Source: VXYL01 sp965203685
Lineage (GTDB): Bacteria; Pseudomonadota; Gammaproteobacteria; Pseudomonadales; Azotimanducaceae
Length of the DNA: 64,000 nt
Direction: 5' to 3'
Assembly (NCBI GenBank): GCA_965203685.1
Contig: OZ241908.1
Span: forward strand, 310,001 to 374,000
The notes under the pieces were generated by a model, which worked only from the letters and a program-made list of their open reading frames with translations, searched no databases and was not told where the DNA came from. A program made the position numbers and the translations under genes. Every line of letters begins with the position of its first letter. The first letter of the stretch is position 1. Positions 18,601-26,476 of the stretch are shown piece by piece.

Positions 18601-18811
18601 TGGCGCCGGGGTAGGTCACCGTGACGCGGATCTGACCGGGGTCGATGGTCGGGAAGATCTGCGCGTGCAACCGCAGGCCCGCGAGCAGCCCGCCGACGAG
18701 CATGAGTCCCATCATCAGGTTGGCGGCGACCGGATTGTTGGCGAAATAGCCGATCAGTCCCTGGCCGGTGGCGATTGCGGGCAGTGGGCCGATGCGTTGG
18801 ACTTCGCTCAC
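15605..18811 (-). CDS. RND efflux transporter permease subunit
   Basis: Inner-membrane proton-driven pump of 1068 residues, the expected length for the AcrB/HAE-1 superfamily. The N-terminal helix (NPVAANLMMGLMLVGGLLAGL) is followed by the porter motif FPTIDPGQIRVTVTYPGATPTEVE. Helix 4 reads IIVLGIVVDDAVVVGENI, with the paired Asp of the proton relay. After the first helix bundle comes a second porter domain and a second bundle (VALLVIFVLLAAQLRSYAQP). The VDDAVVV version with this porter region is common in uncharacterised proteobacterial RND pumps rather than in AcrB itself. Its start overlaps the adaptor stop (ATGA). No outer-membrane channel gene is in the window. Confidence 0.93.
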   Translation of the reverse strand: MSEVQRIGPLPAIATGQGLIGYFANNPVAANLMMGLMLVGGLLAGLRLHAQIFPTIDPGQIRVTVTYPGATPTEVEEGITRRVEESIFGIDGIDRVLSTASENLGAVTAELKDFVDAMRVRDDIEAAVDRLADFPPEDAEQADIVRVENLSDVMSLVVSTELPETELMRGAELLEEALLALPTVSLVSMLGARDYEIAIEVREEDLRRYGLSIGQVATAVRMSSLNLASGELRTEAGDLLLRTNTKRVRGDEFRDIVLRALPDGSILRLGDVAHIRDGFVDTDLINEYNGRQSVFVRVQKSEAEDVLLIADEIKAMLADFEPPPGIDVEVWDDQTEVLEDRINLLVRNGVLGFSLVFLFLFVMLDLRLAVWVAMGVPISFLGAFLFFDFFGVNINMVSLFALIIVLGIVVDDAVVVGENIVAEQEAGGQGPAAAIKGALGVRGPVTIGVLTTMAAFAPLLFVTGTFGQILGVVPVVVITVLTMSLIEVFFILPAHLSHGRPWSGWPLNVFQAKVSAGVKRFRDNILVTAIAAAVRHRYWTLLGGLGLLAVASALVLLGVVRFIFFPDLESNRMRADIGFPVGTPFEVTRAAAEKVVDAAYATNEEVGGTSFRSISATIGGSINTGGGPDGGSQLNASSNIASIQIQLNNEPLRTLSAGELERIWRQKVGDIPGTERLSYVAEFFGPGADVEYELTHQDTDTLTEAVEDLKRRYRGIPSLYEIQDSQSLGKRQYDIELTAAGEAAGLTPADIARQLRRNFFGDEVQRIQRGRRELKVMVRYPEEQRRSSSDFFNVRIRLADGAEAPLSAVARVTESRSFSSIDRIDGLRIVTVSADVDTELATPGEVDAIVQDTILPELQARYPGLQATQSGFGREQQQDLSQLGNLAFVALLVIFVLLAAQLRSYAQPFIILVGVPLGAAGAVIGHALLGKDLSFISIFGMVALSGVVVNDSLVMIDRYNRFRREMGAPVAEAIVAAARHRFRAIFLTTATTALGLTPMLFETSTQAQFLIPMAISLATGIVFASVVILFVVPALVMIREDFRRSRVAKTVYTTAELATAAKLVGHSL

Positions 18812-20091
18812 CCTTCACCTCGGGGCGCATCGCCGAAACGGTCTCGCGCCTCGCTGCCGATGTCCACCGGCAGTCCGGCCTCCGCCCCCGGAACGGCGCC
18901 GAGCACCACGCCGTCCTTGTAGTCGAAGGCGCCGACCACCCAGCCCTCGGCGGTGTTGCCGAGCGTCCGGGGCAGCACGGGCTCGAGCACGCCTTGGGCG
19001 ACAACCCAGACGCTGCGGTTGATCTGTTCGGCGGCTGCCGGCAGCACGAACGTGCGTTCAACGGCGGGGCCGTCGACGACCACGTCGACGAATGTGCCCG
19101 GCGGCGGCGGACTGGTCTCGGGGCCGAATCGGAGGTAGAGCTCGGCAAACCGAGTCCGCTCGTCGAGTTCCGCCGAGACGCGCTCGACGGTCGCTTCGAT
19201 CGTCTCCGAGTCGGCGCGGACCGTTGCGCTGCGTCCGATCGCCGGCTCGATGCGTTCGAGTTCGTCCGCGGCGATCGGCACCACGACCTCCAAGGCGTCG
19301 AAGGCGAAAGCCCGGCCGAACGACTGCCCGGCAAGAAGCACTTGGCCGACCTCGGCCGTCGACTCCGTAACGCGGCCGTCGAACGGCAGGGAGAAGCTGG
19401 TCCGCTTGAGGTTCAGGGCCGCGATTTCGCTGCGCGCCCGGGCCGCCGAGAGTTGCGCCCGCGCCTGGGCGATCTGCGGAATGCGCGCGACCAGCGGCGG
19501 TACGGCGTCGTTGGGATGCAGCAAAGCGTAGTTCGCCCGCGCGGCGTCGCTTTCCGCCCGTTGCAGCATGAGAGTCGACTGCGCCGCCGCGATGTCCGCC
19601 CGCGCCTGGTCGAGGGCGAGTTCGAAGTCGCGTCGATCTATGACCAGGAGTTGCTCGTCGGCAGCAAAGGTGCCACCAGCGCGCAAGGCCGGGGAAATCG
19701 ACACCACCCGTCCGCCGACTTGCGGCGTCAGTGAAACGTAGTTGCGCACATTCACGGTGCCCGTGGCGTCGACCTGGATTTTGGTCGGCGACGCCAGCGG
19801 GCGGACGATGTTGACGATCGGCAACGGGTCGTCCTGCAGATTCGCGAACACGGGCGTGGCGCCCGCGTCCCGACCCGGTGCCCGGGCGTAGAGGAACGCC
19901 GCGACGATGATGGCCAACACGACGACGATCTGGATTGGGCCGATCCAACGGCGGCGCTTGGAAGTGGCTTCCGGGGAATCGGCGGGCGCGTCAGCGTCAA
20001 CCGCCACCGGACGCTCGGCGGGCTCGGAGCCCATGGAGGGCTCGACTGGTGGCGCAGCGGCAGCGCCGCGTCTCCGAAACAGTCTAGCCAT
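18808..20091 (-). CDS. RND efflux periplasmic adaptor subunit (membrane fusion protein)
   Basis: Periplasmic adaptor of 427 residues linking the pump to an outer-membrane channel. A cytoplasmic, Pro/Ala-rich head of about 45 residues precedes a single helix (IGPIQIVVVLAIIVAAFLYA). Then come the biotinyl-lipoyl half (VSLTPQVGGRVVSISPALRAGGTFAADEQLL), the alpha-hairpin (near FELALDQARADIAAAQSTL) and the second lipoyl half (RTSFSLPFDGRVTESTAEVGQVL). The beta-barrel and membrane-proximal domains complete it. Unlike AcrA it has no lipobox and is anchored by the helix. The stop overlaps the pump gene start. Confidence 0.92.
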   Translation of the reverse strand: MARLFRRRGAAAAPPVEPSMGSEPAERPVAVDADAPADSPEATSKRRRWIGPIQIVVVLAIIVAAFLYARAPGRDAGATPVFANLQDDPLPIVNIVRPLASPTKIQVDATGTVNVRNYVSLTPQVGGRVVSISPALRAGGTFAADEQLLVIDRRDFELALDQARADIAAAQSTLMLQRAESDAARANYALLHPNDAVPPLVARIPQIAQARAQLSAARARSEIAALNLKRTSFSLPFDGRVTESTAEVGQVLLAGQSFGRAFAFDALEVVVPIAADELERIEPAIGRSATVRADSETIEATVERVSAELDERTRFAELYLRFGPETSPPPPGTFVDVVVDGPAVERTFVLPAAAEQINRSVWVVAQGVLEPVLPRTLGNTAEGWVVGAFDYKDGVVLGAVPGAEAGLPVDIGSEARDRFGDAPRGEG

Positions 20092-20115
20092 CGTCCGGCT
20101 CCCGGCTTGCGGGGC

Positions 20116-21288
20116 CTAGTCGGGCAGCCCGAGGACGCGTTTGGCGATGATGTTGCGCTGAATCTCCGAACTGCCGCCTTCGATCGAGTTGGCCTTCGAG
20201 CGTAGCCAGCCCCGCGTCGAACCGCGCTCCGCACCGTTGAAGCCGTCGCCGGCCCAGCCGAGGCCCTGGACGCCGAGGATCGACATCAAGAGGTCATTGC
20301 GCTTCATGTTCTGCTCCGTGCCGTAGAGCTTGAACATGGACGACAGGAAACTCGGCGCCTTGGAGCTACTCGCTTCCTCGAAGGAACGGCGGATCGTCAG
20401 TTGGTAAGCCTCGTCGCCGATCCGCTGGTCGATGACGCGGTCACGGACGGCGTGGTCGGCGATGCGTCCGCTGTCCTCGCCGACGTACTCCTTGGCCCAC
20501 TCGTCGACCGTCTTGGCCTTCTGGCGCGTGCCGCCACGGCCACCGATGGAACTGCGCTCGTACTGCAGCAGGCGCTTGCCCACCGTCCAGCCCTCGCCGG
20601 GCTTGGCGATCAGGTGGCGCTTGGGGACGCGCACGTTGTCGAAGAACGTCTGGCAGAACTCCGAGGAACCGCTGATCAGTTCGATGGGGGATACCGTGAC
20701 GCCCTCGGTGTCCATGTCCAGGACGAGGAACGAGATGCCCTCGTGCTTCGGTGCCTTGGGATCGGTTCGCACCAGGCAGAAGATCCAGTCGGCGCCGTCG
20801 GCCCCCGAGGTCCAGATCTTGGAGCCGTTGACGACGTAGTCGTCGCCGTCCTCGACCGCCCGCATTTGCAGACTCGCGAGGTCCGACCCGGCCCCCGGCT
20901 CGCTGTAGCCTTGGCACCAGCGGATGTCGCCGCGCGTGATCGGCGGCAGGTGTTCACGGCATTGGGCTTCGTTGCCGAACTCGAGGATCGCGGGTCCGAT
21001 CATGGTCAAGCCATGGCCGGACAGCGGAGCCGGCGCGTTGATGCGTCGCATCTCTTCGTCGAGGACCATGTTCTCGGCGACGCTCAAGCCCCCGCCGCCG
21101 TATTCCTTGGGCCACATCGGCGCAGTCCAGCCGCGCTCGGCCATCCGGTCCAGCCACACCTTCGTGTCCGGATTGGCGTACACGGCCTTGCGGCCTCCGG
21201 CCGTGTAGCCGCCCATGCCCCTACGCAGACTGTCCGGGCAGTTGTCCTCTAGCCAGTCGCGTGCCTCACCACGGAAATCCATTGCCAT
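20116..21288 (-). CDS. Acyl-CoA dehydrogenase family protein
   Basis: FAD-dependent acyl-CoA dehydrogenase of 390 residues. Family features are the N-terminal helical domain with WTAPMWPKEYGGGGLS, the flavin signature WCQGYSEPGAGSDLASL, the middle domain (NGSKIWTSGADGADWIFCLVRT) and the C-terminal helix region ending in ANSIEGGSSEIQRNIIAKRVLGLP. It would introduce an alpha,beta double bond into an acyl-CoA; the chain or ring specificity is not visible. Its 5' end overlaps the metallophosphoesterase 3' end by 23 bases, and it lies 24 bases before the RND adaptor, all on the same strand. Confidence 0.93.
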   Translation of the reverse strand: MAMDFRGEARDWLEDNCPDSLRRGMGGYTAGGRKAVYANPDTKVWLDRMAERGWTAPMWPKEYGGGGLSVAENMVLDEEMRRINAPAPLSGHGLTMIGPAILEFGNEAQCREHLPPITRGDIRWCQGYSEPGAGSDLASLQMRAVEDGDDYVVNGSKIWTSGADGADWIFCLVRTDPKAPKHEGISFLVLDMDTEGVTVSPIELISGSSEFCQTFFDNVRVPKRHLIAKPGEGWTVGKRLLQYERSSIGGRGGTRQKAKTVDEWAKEYVGEDSGRIADHAVRDRVIDQRIGDEAYQLTIRRSFEEASSSKAPSFLSSMFKLYGTEQNMKRNDLLMSILGVQGLGWAGDGFNGAERGSTRGWLRSKANSIEGGSSEIQRNIIAKRVLGLPD

Positions 21289-22066
21289 ATCCCCTTGTCT
21301 CGTCTTTGTCCTTTGCGTCCCAACTGGTGACTTGACGGCTCGAGACCTCGACGCCTGCCTCGGGGCAGAGCGTCACGACGGCGACCATGCCGCCCCCGGC
21401 ACCGGCATAATGCGCCACCGGCGAGCCGCAATAGTAGGCTTTGGTCGAGCCCTCGCTGTGGTCGGCCCAGACGTGGATGTGACCGAGGGCCAGGTAGTCG
21501 AAGCCGGAGGTGCCGATCTCCGCGCGCGTAATCGGTGACGACCCTTGGTCGACGCGTTCGTCGACGACTTGGCCATGCGCCATCCCGAGATGCCAATGGC
21601 CGTCATGGCGGTCCGGCGTGCCGTCGAGCGGGTAGTTCTCCGGCGCATGTTCGAACATCGCCTTGCCCCACACCGTGACGCCGAGCTCGTCGAGCCTGAC
21701 GCTGGTGCCGCCGTGGGCCATCAATCCGTGGACGTGGTCGCCGGCCGCGTCGAAGTCGAATCGGTTCCACACCGAGGTGGCGTCATGGACGTCGTGGTTG
21801 CCGGGCAACATCACCACCTGGCAATTGCCCGGTCGCAGCCGGGCGAACTGGTGGTAGACGAAGTGAATGTTCGAGTCGTCGACGCGATTGTTGTCGAACA
21901 GGTCGCCGGCGATGAGCAGGAGGTCGGCGTCCTCGTGGAGGGCGGCGTCGACGACCCCGGAGAACGCGTACTCGGCGCGGCTACGGAAGCCTTCCACGGC
22001 GGCGTCCGAGCCGCGGCTGTCCAAGTGGACGTCGGAGGTGTGGACGATTTTGATCTGTCTTTGCAC
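21266..22066 (-). CDS. Metallophosphoesterase (SbcD/Mre11-like calcineurin fold)
   Basis: Predicted metal-dependent phosphoesterase of 266 residues. The five calcineurin-like motifs are present: TSDVHLD (10-16), AGDLFDN (53-59), PGNHD (88-92), a His in GMAHGQV, and GHIHVW near 195. The motif order and the DLFDN form resemble the DNA-repair exonuclease SbcD family, but the protein lacks the capping domain and no SbcC partner is adjacent. Start chosen at GTG 22066 because KIVHTSDVH is normally at the extreme N-terminus. A reading back to 22519 runs through the neighbouring gene. Substrate unknown. Confidence 0.82.
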   Translation of the reverse strand: MQRQIKIVHTSDVHLDSRGSDAAVEGFRSRAEYAFSGVVDAALHEDADLLLIAGDLFDNNRVDDSNIHFVYHQFARLRPGNCQVVMLPGNHDVHDATSVWNRFDFDAAGDHVHGLMAHGGTSVRLDELGVTVWGKAMFEHAPENYPLDGTPDRHDGHWHLGMAHGQVVDERVDQGSSPITRAEIGTSGFDYLALGHIHVWADHSEGSTKAYYCGSPVAHYAGAGGGMVAVVTLCPEAGVEVSSRQVTSWDAKDKDETRGYGNGFPW

Positions 22067-22089
22067 GATGGGCGGCAAGCTTTGAGGAC

Positions 22090-23232
22090 CTATTCGTCCA
22101 CGGCGTCGGAAAGCCGTTCCACGGCGTTCGCGAAATCTTCCATGAACTCGTATACGACAGTCCGAGCCGAAACCGTCTCGTTCATGAGCCCGACGCCTTG
22201 TCCGACGTAGTAGTTGACGAGTTGCTTGGCGCCCGCGTGGTCGGACTGCGCGAGTTGGTTGATCTTGCGGAACGCTGCACCCGCGAGCACGCCTTGCAGC
22301 GGCATCGGCAACGGGTCCGGTGCCTCCTCGGCGGTCCAGGCATCGGTCCACGCGGATTTCAACTGGCGCGTGTACTTGCCGGTGCGGCTGCGCGAACGCA
22401 CCGTTTGGCGCGAATTGGCGGCTAGCATCTTCTCTTTCACGACCGGGAGCGTCTCCGCCTCGGCGGTTGTCAGCCAGACCGATCCCGTCCATACGCCGGC
22501 CGCGCCCATCGCCATGCACGCCGCCATCTGGCGGCCGGTGACGATGCCGCCGGCGGCGAGGATGTGGGATCCGTTGTCCGCGTAGGGCTGCAGCGCTTCG
22601 AGCACTTCCGGCAGCAAGACCATGGTTGAGACTTCACCGCAGTGACCGCCGGCTTCCGTGCCCGCGACGATGATGACGTCGACGCCGGCCTCGGCGTGCT
22701 TGATCGCGTGCTCGCGGGCACCGGCCAGTGCGCCGACCTTGATGCCGTGGGCGCGGGCGCGGTCGAACATGAACGCGGGCGGCACGCCAAGGGCGTTGAC
22801 CACCATCTTGACGGGGTGCGCGAACGCGGCGTCGAGGATCTTGCTCGCGCCGACCTCGCGCATGTTGTCGCCGAGACCCTCGCGCACGGTGCTCTCCCAC
22901 AGGTCGGCGGTGTCGATGTCGTGCTCGGCGAGCATGTGTTCGATGTAGGCCTTGTGCTCGGCGGGGATGCGCTCCTCGAGTTCCGCGGCGGTTAACGCCT
23001 CCGCCTTGCTGTCCATGCTGGTGGGGACCAGGAGGTCGACGCCGTAGGGCTTGCCGCCAACGTGGTCGTCGATCCAGGAGAGCTCGATGTCGAGCGTCGC
23101 CGGCGAGTGCCCGGCCGCGCCGAGGACGCCGAAACCGCCGGCGTTGCTGACTGCCGCGATGACGTCGCGACAGTGGCTGAAGGCGAACAGCGGAAACTCG
23201 ATGCCGAGTTCGTCGCATAGGCGCGATTGCAT
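22090..23232 (-). CDS. Nitronate monooxygenase family flavoprotein
   Basis: FMN-dependent TIM-barrel enzyme of 380 residues. Seen are the N-terminal LCDELGIEFPLFAFSHC, the loop SNAGGFGVLGAAGHSP, the conserved VIIVAGTEAGGHCGE, ILAAGGIVTGRQMAACMAMGAAGVWTGSVWL, and a C-terminal tail containing YVGQGVGLMNE. These are hallmarks of the NMO / 2-nitropropane dioxygenase family, which oxidises nitronates such as propionate 3-nitronate. A strong ribosome site (GGAGGAGGG) precedes the ATG. It heads a co-directional run of five genes ending with the RND pump. Confidence 0.92.
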   Translation of the reverse strand: MQSRLCDELGIEFPLFAFSHCRDVIAAVSNAGGFGVLGAAGHSPATLDIELSWIDDHVGGKPYGVDLLVPTSMDSKAEALTAAELEERIPAEHKAYIEHMLAEHDIDTADLWESTVREGLGDNMREVGASKILDAAFAHPVKMVVNALGVPPAFMFDRARAHGIKVGALAGAREHAIKHAEAGVDVIIVAGTEAGGHCGEVSTMVLLPEVLEALQPYADNGSHILAAGGIVTGRQMAACMAMGAAGVWTGSVWLTTAEAETLPVVKEKMLAANSRQTVRSRSRTGKYTRQLKSAWTDAWTAEEAPDPLPMPLQGVLAGAAFRKINQLAQSDHAGAKQLVNYYVGQGVGLMNETVSARTVVYEFMEDFANAVERLSDAVDE

Positions 23233-23324
23233 CGGGGAAACCCTCCTCCCGTGGGGCGGGCGATTCTAGCAGCCCGACGCGCGTCCCGTCCTATTCGCTG
23301 CGCGCCGTCGTCGTCCGTATCCGG

Positions 23325-23348
23325 GGTGCGCGGACGTCCTCGTCCGCA
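23325..23348. repeat. GC palindrome, copy B of a dispersed family
   Basis: GGTGC, then stem GCGGACG (23330-23336), loop TCCT, stem CGTCCGC (23341-23347) and a final A. The copies at 45362 and 7255 have the same plan. It lies in the 223-base divergent gap between the nitronate monooxygenase and the alcohol dehydrogenase. Nothing else recognisable was found in that gap. Confidence 0.65.
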
Positions 23349-23455
23349 TTCGGCGGTTCGCGAGGGCCTGCTGGCCAGAGGCCCGCGACCCGCTTGCCAT
23401 AGCCAACGGAACCGCCCCAAACTCTCCCGCACCACATGCCGTCCAGGATCACGCC

Positions 23456-24550
23456 ATGAGCACGCCCGCCCGCGTCGTCGTCTGTCCCCAGGAACAGGCC
23501 CCCCTCCAAGTCCAGGAGATCGACTTGCCCGATCCGGGGCCGACACAGGTCGTTGTCCAGCAGTTCGCGTCCGGCATCTGCCATTCCCAACTCCACCAGA
23601 TGCACCGCCCACGCCGTCGGCCTACGCTGCTCGGCCACGAGTCCACCGGCGTGGTCATCCAGAAGGGCTCGGCCGTGACCCATGTCGACGAGGGCGACAT
23701 CGTGCTCGTCACCTGGGTACCGCGCGACGCGGCCAACGCCACGTCGAGACCGGCCGCTGCGGCCCTGGAGATCGATGCCGGCACCGCCGTTTCGCAGAAC
23801 GTGTTCACGTGGGCCGACCACACGATTGCCGACGAGCAGTACGTGGTCAAGGCACCGAGCGACATCGCCAAGGACGTCACCTCCATCATCGGCTGCGCCG
23901 TGATGACCGGCGCCGGTGCCGTGGTCAACACCGCCGACGTGCAAGCCGGCAACTCGGTGGCCATCTTCGGCGTCGGCGGCGTCGGCTTGTCGGCCGTGGT
24001 CGGCGCAAAGATGCGACGTGCCGACCCGATCATCGCCGTCGACCTCGACGAGTCGAAACTGGAGTTCGCCAAGCGGTTCGGTGCGACCCACGGCATCGAC
24101 GCCTCGAAGGTTGACGCGGTGGAGGCGATCCACGCCATGACCGGGAATCCGAACCAGACGATGATGGGTGGTCGACCTGTCACCGGCGTTGACTTCGCCT
24201 TCGACTGCATCGGCCTCAAGGTCACGATGGAGCAGATCGTCCCGGCCTGTCGCGGCGGCCACTTCGGAGTCTGCCAAGGTGGCACGGCGGTCCTGGTGGG
24301 CGTGCCGAGCACCACCGTGGAGTTGAACGCGGGCGAAATTCTCGGCCAGGAGAAGCAGTTCCGCGGCTCCATCGGCGGTTCGTGTTCGCCGGACCGGGAC
24401 TTCCCCATGTTTCTCGACTGGCACACCCACGGCGACCTGGACCTCGAGGCGCTCGTCACCGAGCGCTACGCCATCGACGACATCAACGAGGCGACGACGG
24501 CGTTGGAGGAAGGTCGGATCAGCGGGCGGTCGATCCTCACGTTCGACTAG
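23456..24550 (+). CDS. Zinc-type alcohol dehydrogenase, class III / NDMA-dependent-like
   Basis: Medium-chain dehydrogenase of 364 residues. Catalytic zinc ligands are seen as Cys in GICHSQ, His and Glu in GHESTG, and Cys in GCAVMTGAGAVVNTA. The nucleotide fold has GVGGVGLSAV. The structural-zinc lobe with four Cys that class III enzymes normally carry is missing; the stretch WVPRDAANATSRPAAA takes its place. The C-terminal RGSIGGSCSPDRDFPMFLDW resembles NDMA-dependent and Zn-dependent nicotinoprotein dehydrogenases. An AGGA lies about 7 bases before the ATG. Substrate unknown. Confidence 0.88.
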   Translation: MSTPARVVVCPQEQAPLQVQEIDLPDPGPTQVVVQQFASGICHSQLHQMHRPRRRPTLLGHESTGVVIQKGSAVTHVDEGDIVLVTWVPRDAANATSRPAAAALEIDAGTAVSQNVFTWADHTIADEQYVVKAPSDIAKDVTSIIGCAVMTGAGAVVNTADVQAGNSVAIFGVGGVGLSAVVGAKMRRADPIIAVDLDESKLEFAKRFGATHGIDASKVDAVEAIHAMTGNPNQTMMGGRPVTGVDFAFDCIGLKVTMEQIVPACRGGHFGVCQGGTAVLVGVPSTTVELNAGEILGQEKQFRGSIGGSCSPDRDFPMFLDWHTHGDLDLEALVTERYAIDDINEATTALEEGRISGRSILTFD

Positions 24551-24564
24551 CTCGCACGTCGGGC

Positions 24565-25989
24565 GTGCCTAAGGGCCTCAGTCGGGGAAGGCACCTCCTG
24601 CTCGACACGCGGGTCGTGCAAGACGCCGAGAACGCGGAACTCACCCTGGGCGCCATCGAGAAGCATGGCGCCAATCCGCTATTCGGCGAAGACAGACCCT
24701 GGGAGATGCGCTTCGACAACCTCTACGCCAACGTCGTCTACGACGACGGCGAAGGGATCTACAAGTGCTGGTACAGCCCGTTCGTGGTCGACCATTCGTC
24801 GGGGGGAATGACCCTAAGCCAGCGCCGGGAATCGAAGTATGCGGCGCCACGCAACCGGGAAATGGCGATCTGCTACGCGACATCCAAGGACGGTTTGGCT
24901 TGGGACAAACCCGACCTCGGCATTGTCGACTACGACGGCAGCAAGGCGAACAACATCCTCATGCGCGGCGGCGAAGGTGAGGTCGTACGCGGTGGGCCGC
25001 ATGGCTCAGGAATCCTGAGAGACCCTTCGGATCCCGATCCCAATCGCCGTTACAAGGCCTTCTTCAAGTCCAAGGCCCTATCGGTCGCCTTTTCCGCCGA
25101 TGGCGTTCATTGGGACCCGGCCGCGGCCCGCGCGGTGGCCAAAAGCAGCGGTGATACCCACAACAACGCCTTCTGGGCGCCGACGCTCGGACGCTACGTG
25201 GCGATCACGCGCCAGTGGGGGAAGCCGTTTGGCCGCCAGGTTGCAAGGACATCGAGTGCCGATTTCGTGGATTGGGAAGAGCCTCGGGTCGTGCTGCAGG
25301 GACTCAACGAGAACGAACAGACCTACGCGATGCCGGTGTTCTTTCACGGCGGCGTGTACATCGGCCTCTTGGCCATTCACGACCAGGAAGCAGACCGCGT
25401 CTGGAGCGAGTTGGCGTGGAGTCCCGACACGGAGACCTGGCATCGTGTCCTCCCCGGGACACCGCTGATCCCCAATGGGCGAGCGCAGGGCGACTACGAC
25501 TGGGGTTGCGTATACGCGGCTGCGAGCCCGGTCTTCCTCAAGGACGAGATTCGCCTGTACTACGGTGGCAGCGATGGGCTGCACACGAGCTGGCGAAACG
25601 GCTTCCTGTGCCTGGCCACCTTGCGTCCGGACGGTTTCGCCGGGTACAAGGCCTCGTCCGTTTCCGGACAGGCCGTTGTCACGACCAGTGCTGTCGTTGA
25701 CACGCAGGTCCCGCTCCGGATCTCAGCGGACGTGGCCGAGGGCGGCAAGGTCATCGCGCGCGCCTTGGGCGAAGATCGGCTGGTGTTGGCCGAAAGCGAG
25801 CCGCTGATGACGAGCGGATCGGACGCCCTCGTTCGGTGGCGGGACGGCAGCGCCACGTCCGAAGTCCGAACAGCCCAGCTTCAATTCGCGTTCGACAGGG
25901 CAACCGTGTACTCGTTCTCGCTGGGATCGGGTCTGCGGGCGCTCAGCGCCAAGCGGCCCGCTGAAGCACTTCCCGCGCCACGTCCGTGA
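24565..25989 (+). CDS. Glycoside hydrolase family 43/32-like beta-propeller protein
   Basis: Predicted cytoplasmic protein of 474 residues from a GTG 14 bases after the dehydrogenase stop. Repeated blades are visible: YKCWYSPFV, AICYATSKDGLAWDKPDLG, VAFSADGVHWDP, FWAPTLGRYVAITRQW, ELAWSPDTETWHRVLPG and IRLYYGGSDGLH. This SxDGxxW-type pattern occurs in five-bladed propellers of GH43, GH32 and related sugar-active families. I see no signal peptide. The catalytic acids cannot be assigned with confidence. A longer reading back to 24382 is out of frame through the dehydrogenase. Its 3' end overlaps the convergent P-loop gene by 47 bases. Confidence 0.7.
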   Translation: MPKGLSRGRHLLLDTRVVQDAENAELTLGAIEKHGANPLFGEDRPWEMRFDNLYANVVYDDGEGIYKCWYSPFVVDHSSGGMTLSQRRESKYAAPRNREMAICYATSKDGLAWDKPDLGIVDYDGSKANNILMRGGEGEVVRGGPHGSGILRDPSDPDPNRRYKAFFKSKALSVAFSADGVHWDPAAARAVAKSSGDTHNNAFWAPTLGRYVAITRQWGKPFGRQVARTSSADFVDWEEPRVVLQGLNENEQTYAMPVFFHGGVYIGLLAIHDQEADRVWSELAWSPDTETWHRVLPGTPLIPNGRAQGDYDWGCVYAAASPVFLKDEIRLYYGGSDGLHTSWRNGFLCLATLRPDGFAGYKASSVSGQAVVTTSAVVDTQVPLRISADVAEGGKVIARALGEDRLVLAESEPLMTSGSDALVRWRDGSATSEVRTAQLQFAFDRATVYSFSLGSGLRALSAKRPAEALPAPRP

Positions 25990-26470
25990 TGTTCCGATCG
26001 GGACCATTGCTCACGGCGAAGTCCTCGACCCGCGCATCGCTCAGGATGCGTTCCAGCTCCGTGGAACGGTCGAGGAACTTCGGCAGGTAGATGCCGGGTT
26101 CGCGCAGCCGCAACCGGTCGTGCATCGTCTCGACCGGCGCGGTCAGGCGGCAGAGGACGATGTCGGCACCCGGTATGGCGTCGCGATAGGCGCCAAGTTC
26201 CTCCCGCGTCTCGACGACGCCGGCGATCACCAGCCGGTTGATGCCGACGGCACGGTGATTCGCCCATATCGATCGTAGATTCCGGAACGCCAAGCGGGTT
26301 CCGAGCGGATCGTCGGCGGTGTGGGGGTGGATCAGGGCAAGGCCGTCGAACTCTACGCAGGCATGGGAGACGTTCGCCTCGATGAGGAGGTCGGCGATCT
26401 CGCCCATGACCGTCGTCTTACCGGCCCCCATCGACCCCGACAGGAGCAACACCGGTACGCGTTCGGTCAT
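25943..26470 (-). CDS. P-loop NTPase, small kinase-like protein
   Basis: Protein of 175 residues starting MTERVPVLLLSGSMGAGKTTV, so Walker A GSMGAGKT lies at 12-19. ADIVLCRLTAP and a lid-like RLRLREPG follow. It resembles small nucleotide or adenylylsulfate kinases, but no acceptor-specific motif is clear. It is the last gene of a minus-strand operon, 6 bases behind the CoA-transferase. Its last 47 bases overlap the end of the plus-strand propeller gene. Function unassigned. Confidence 0.75.
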   Translation of the reverse strand: MTERVPVLLLSGSMGAGKTTVMGEIADLLIEANVSHACVEFDGLALIHPHTADDPLGTRLAFRNLRSIWANHRAVGINRLVIAGVVETREELGAYRDAIPGADIVLCRLTAPVETMHDRLRLREPGIYLPKFLDRSTELERILSDARVEDFAVSNGPDRNITDVAREVLQRAAWR

Positions 26471-26476
26471 GGCGAC

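Noticed and set aside
21266..22066. SbcCD nuclease pair
   Set aside because: The phosphoesterase resembles SbcD in its motifs but lacks the cap domain and no SbcC ATPase is adjacent.
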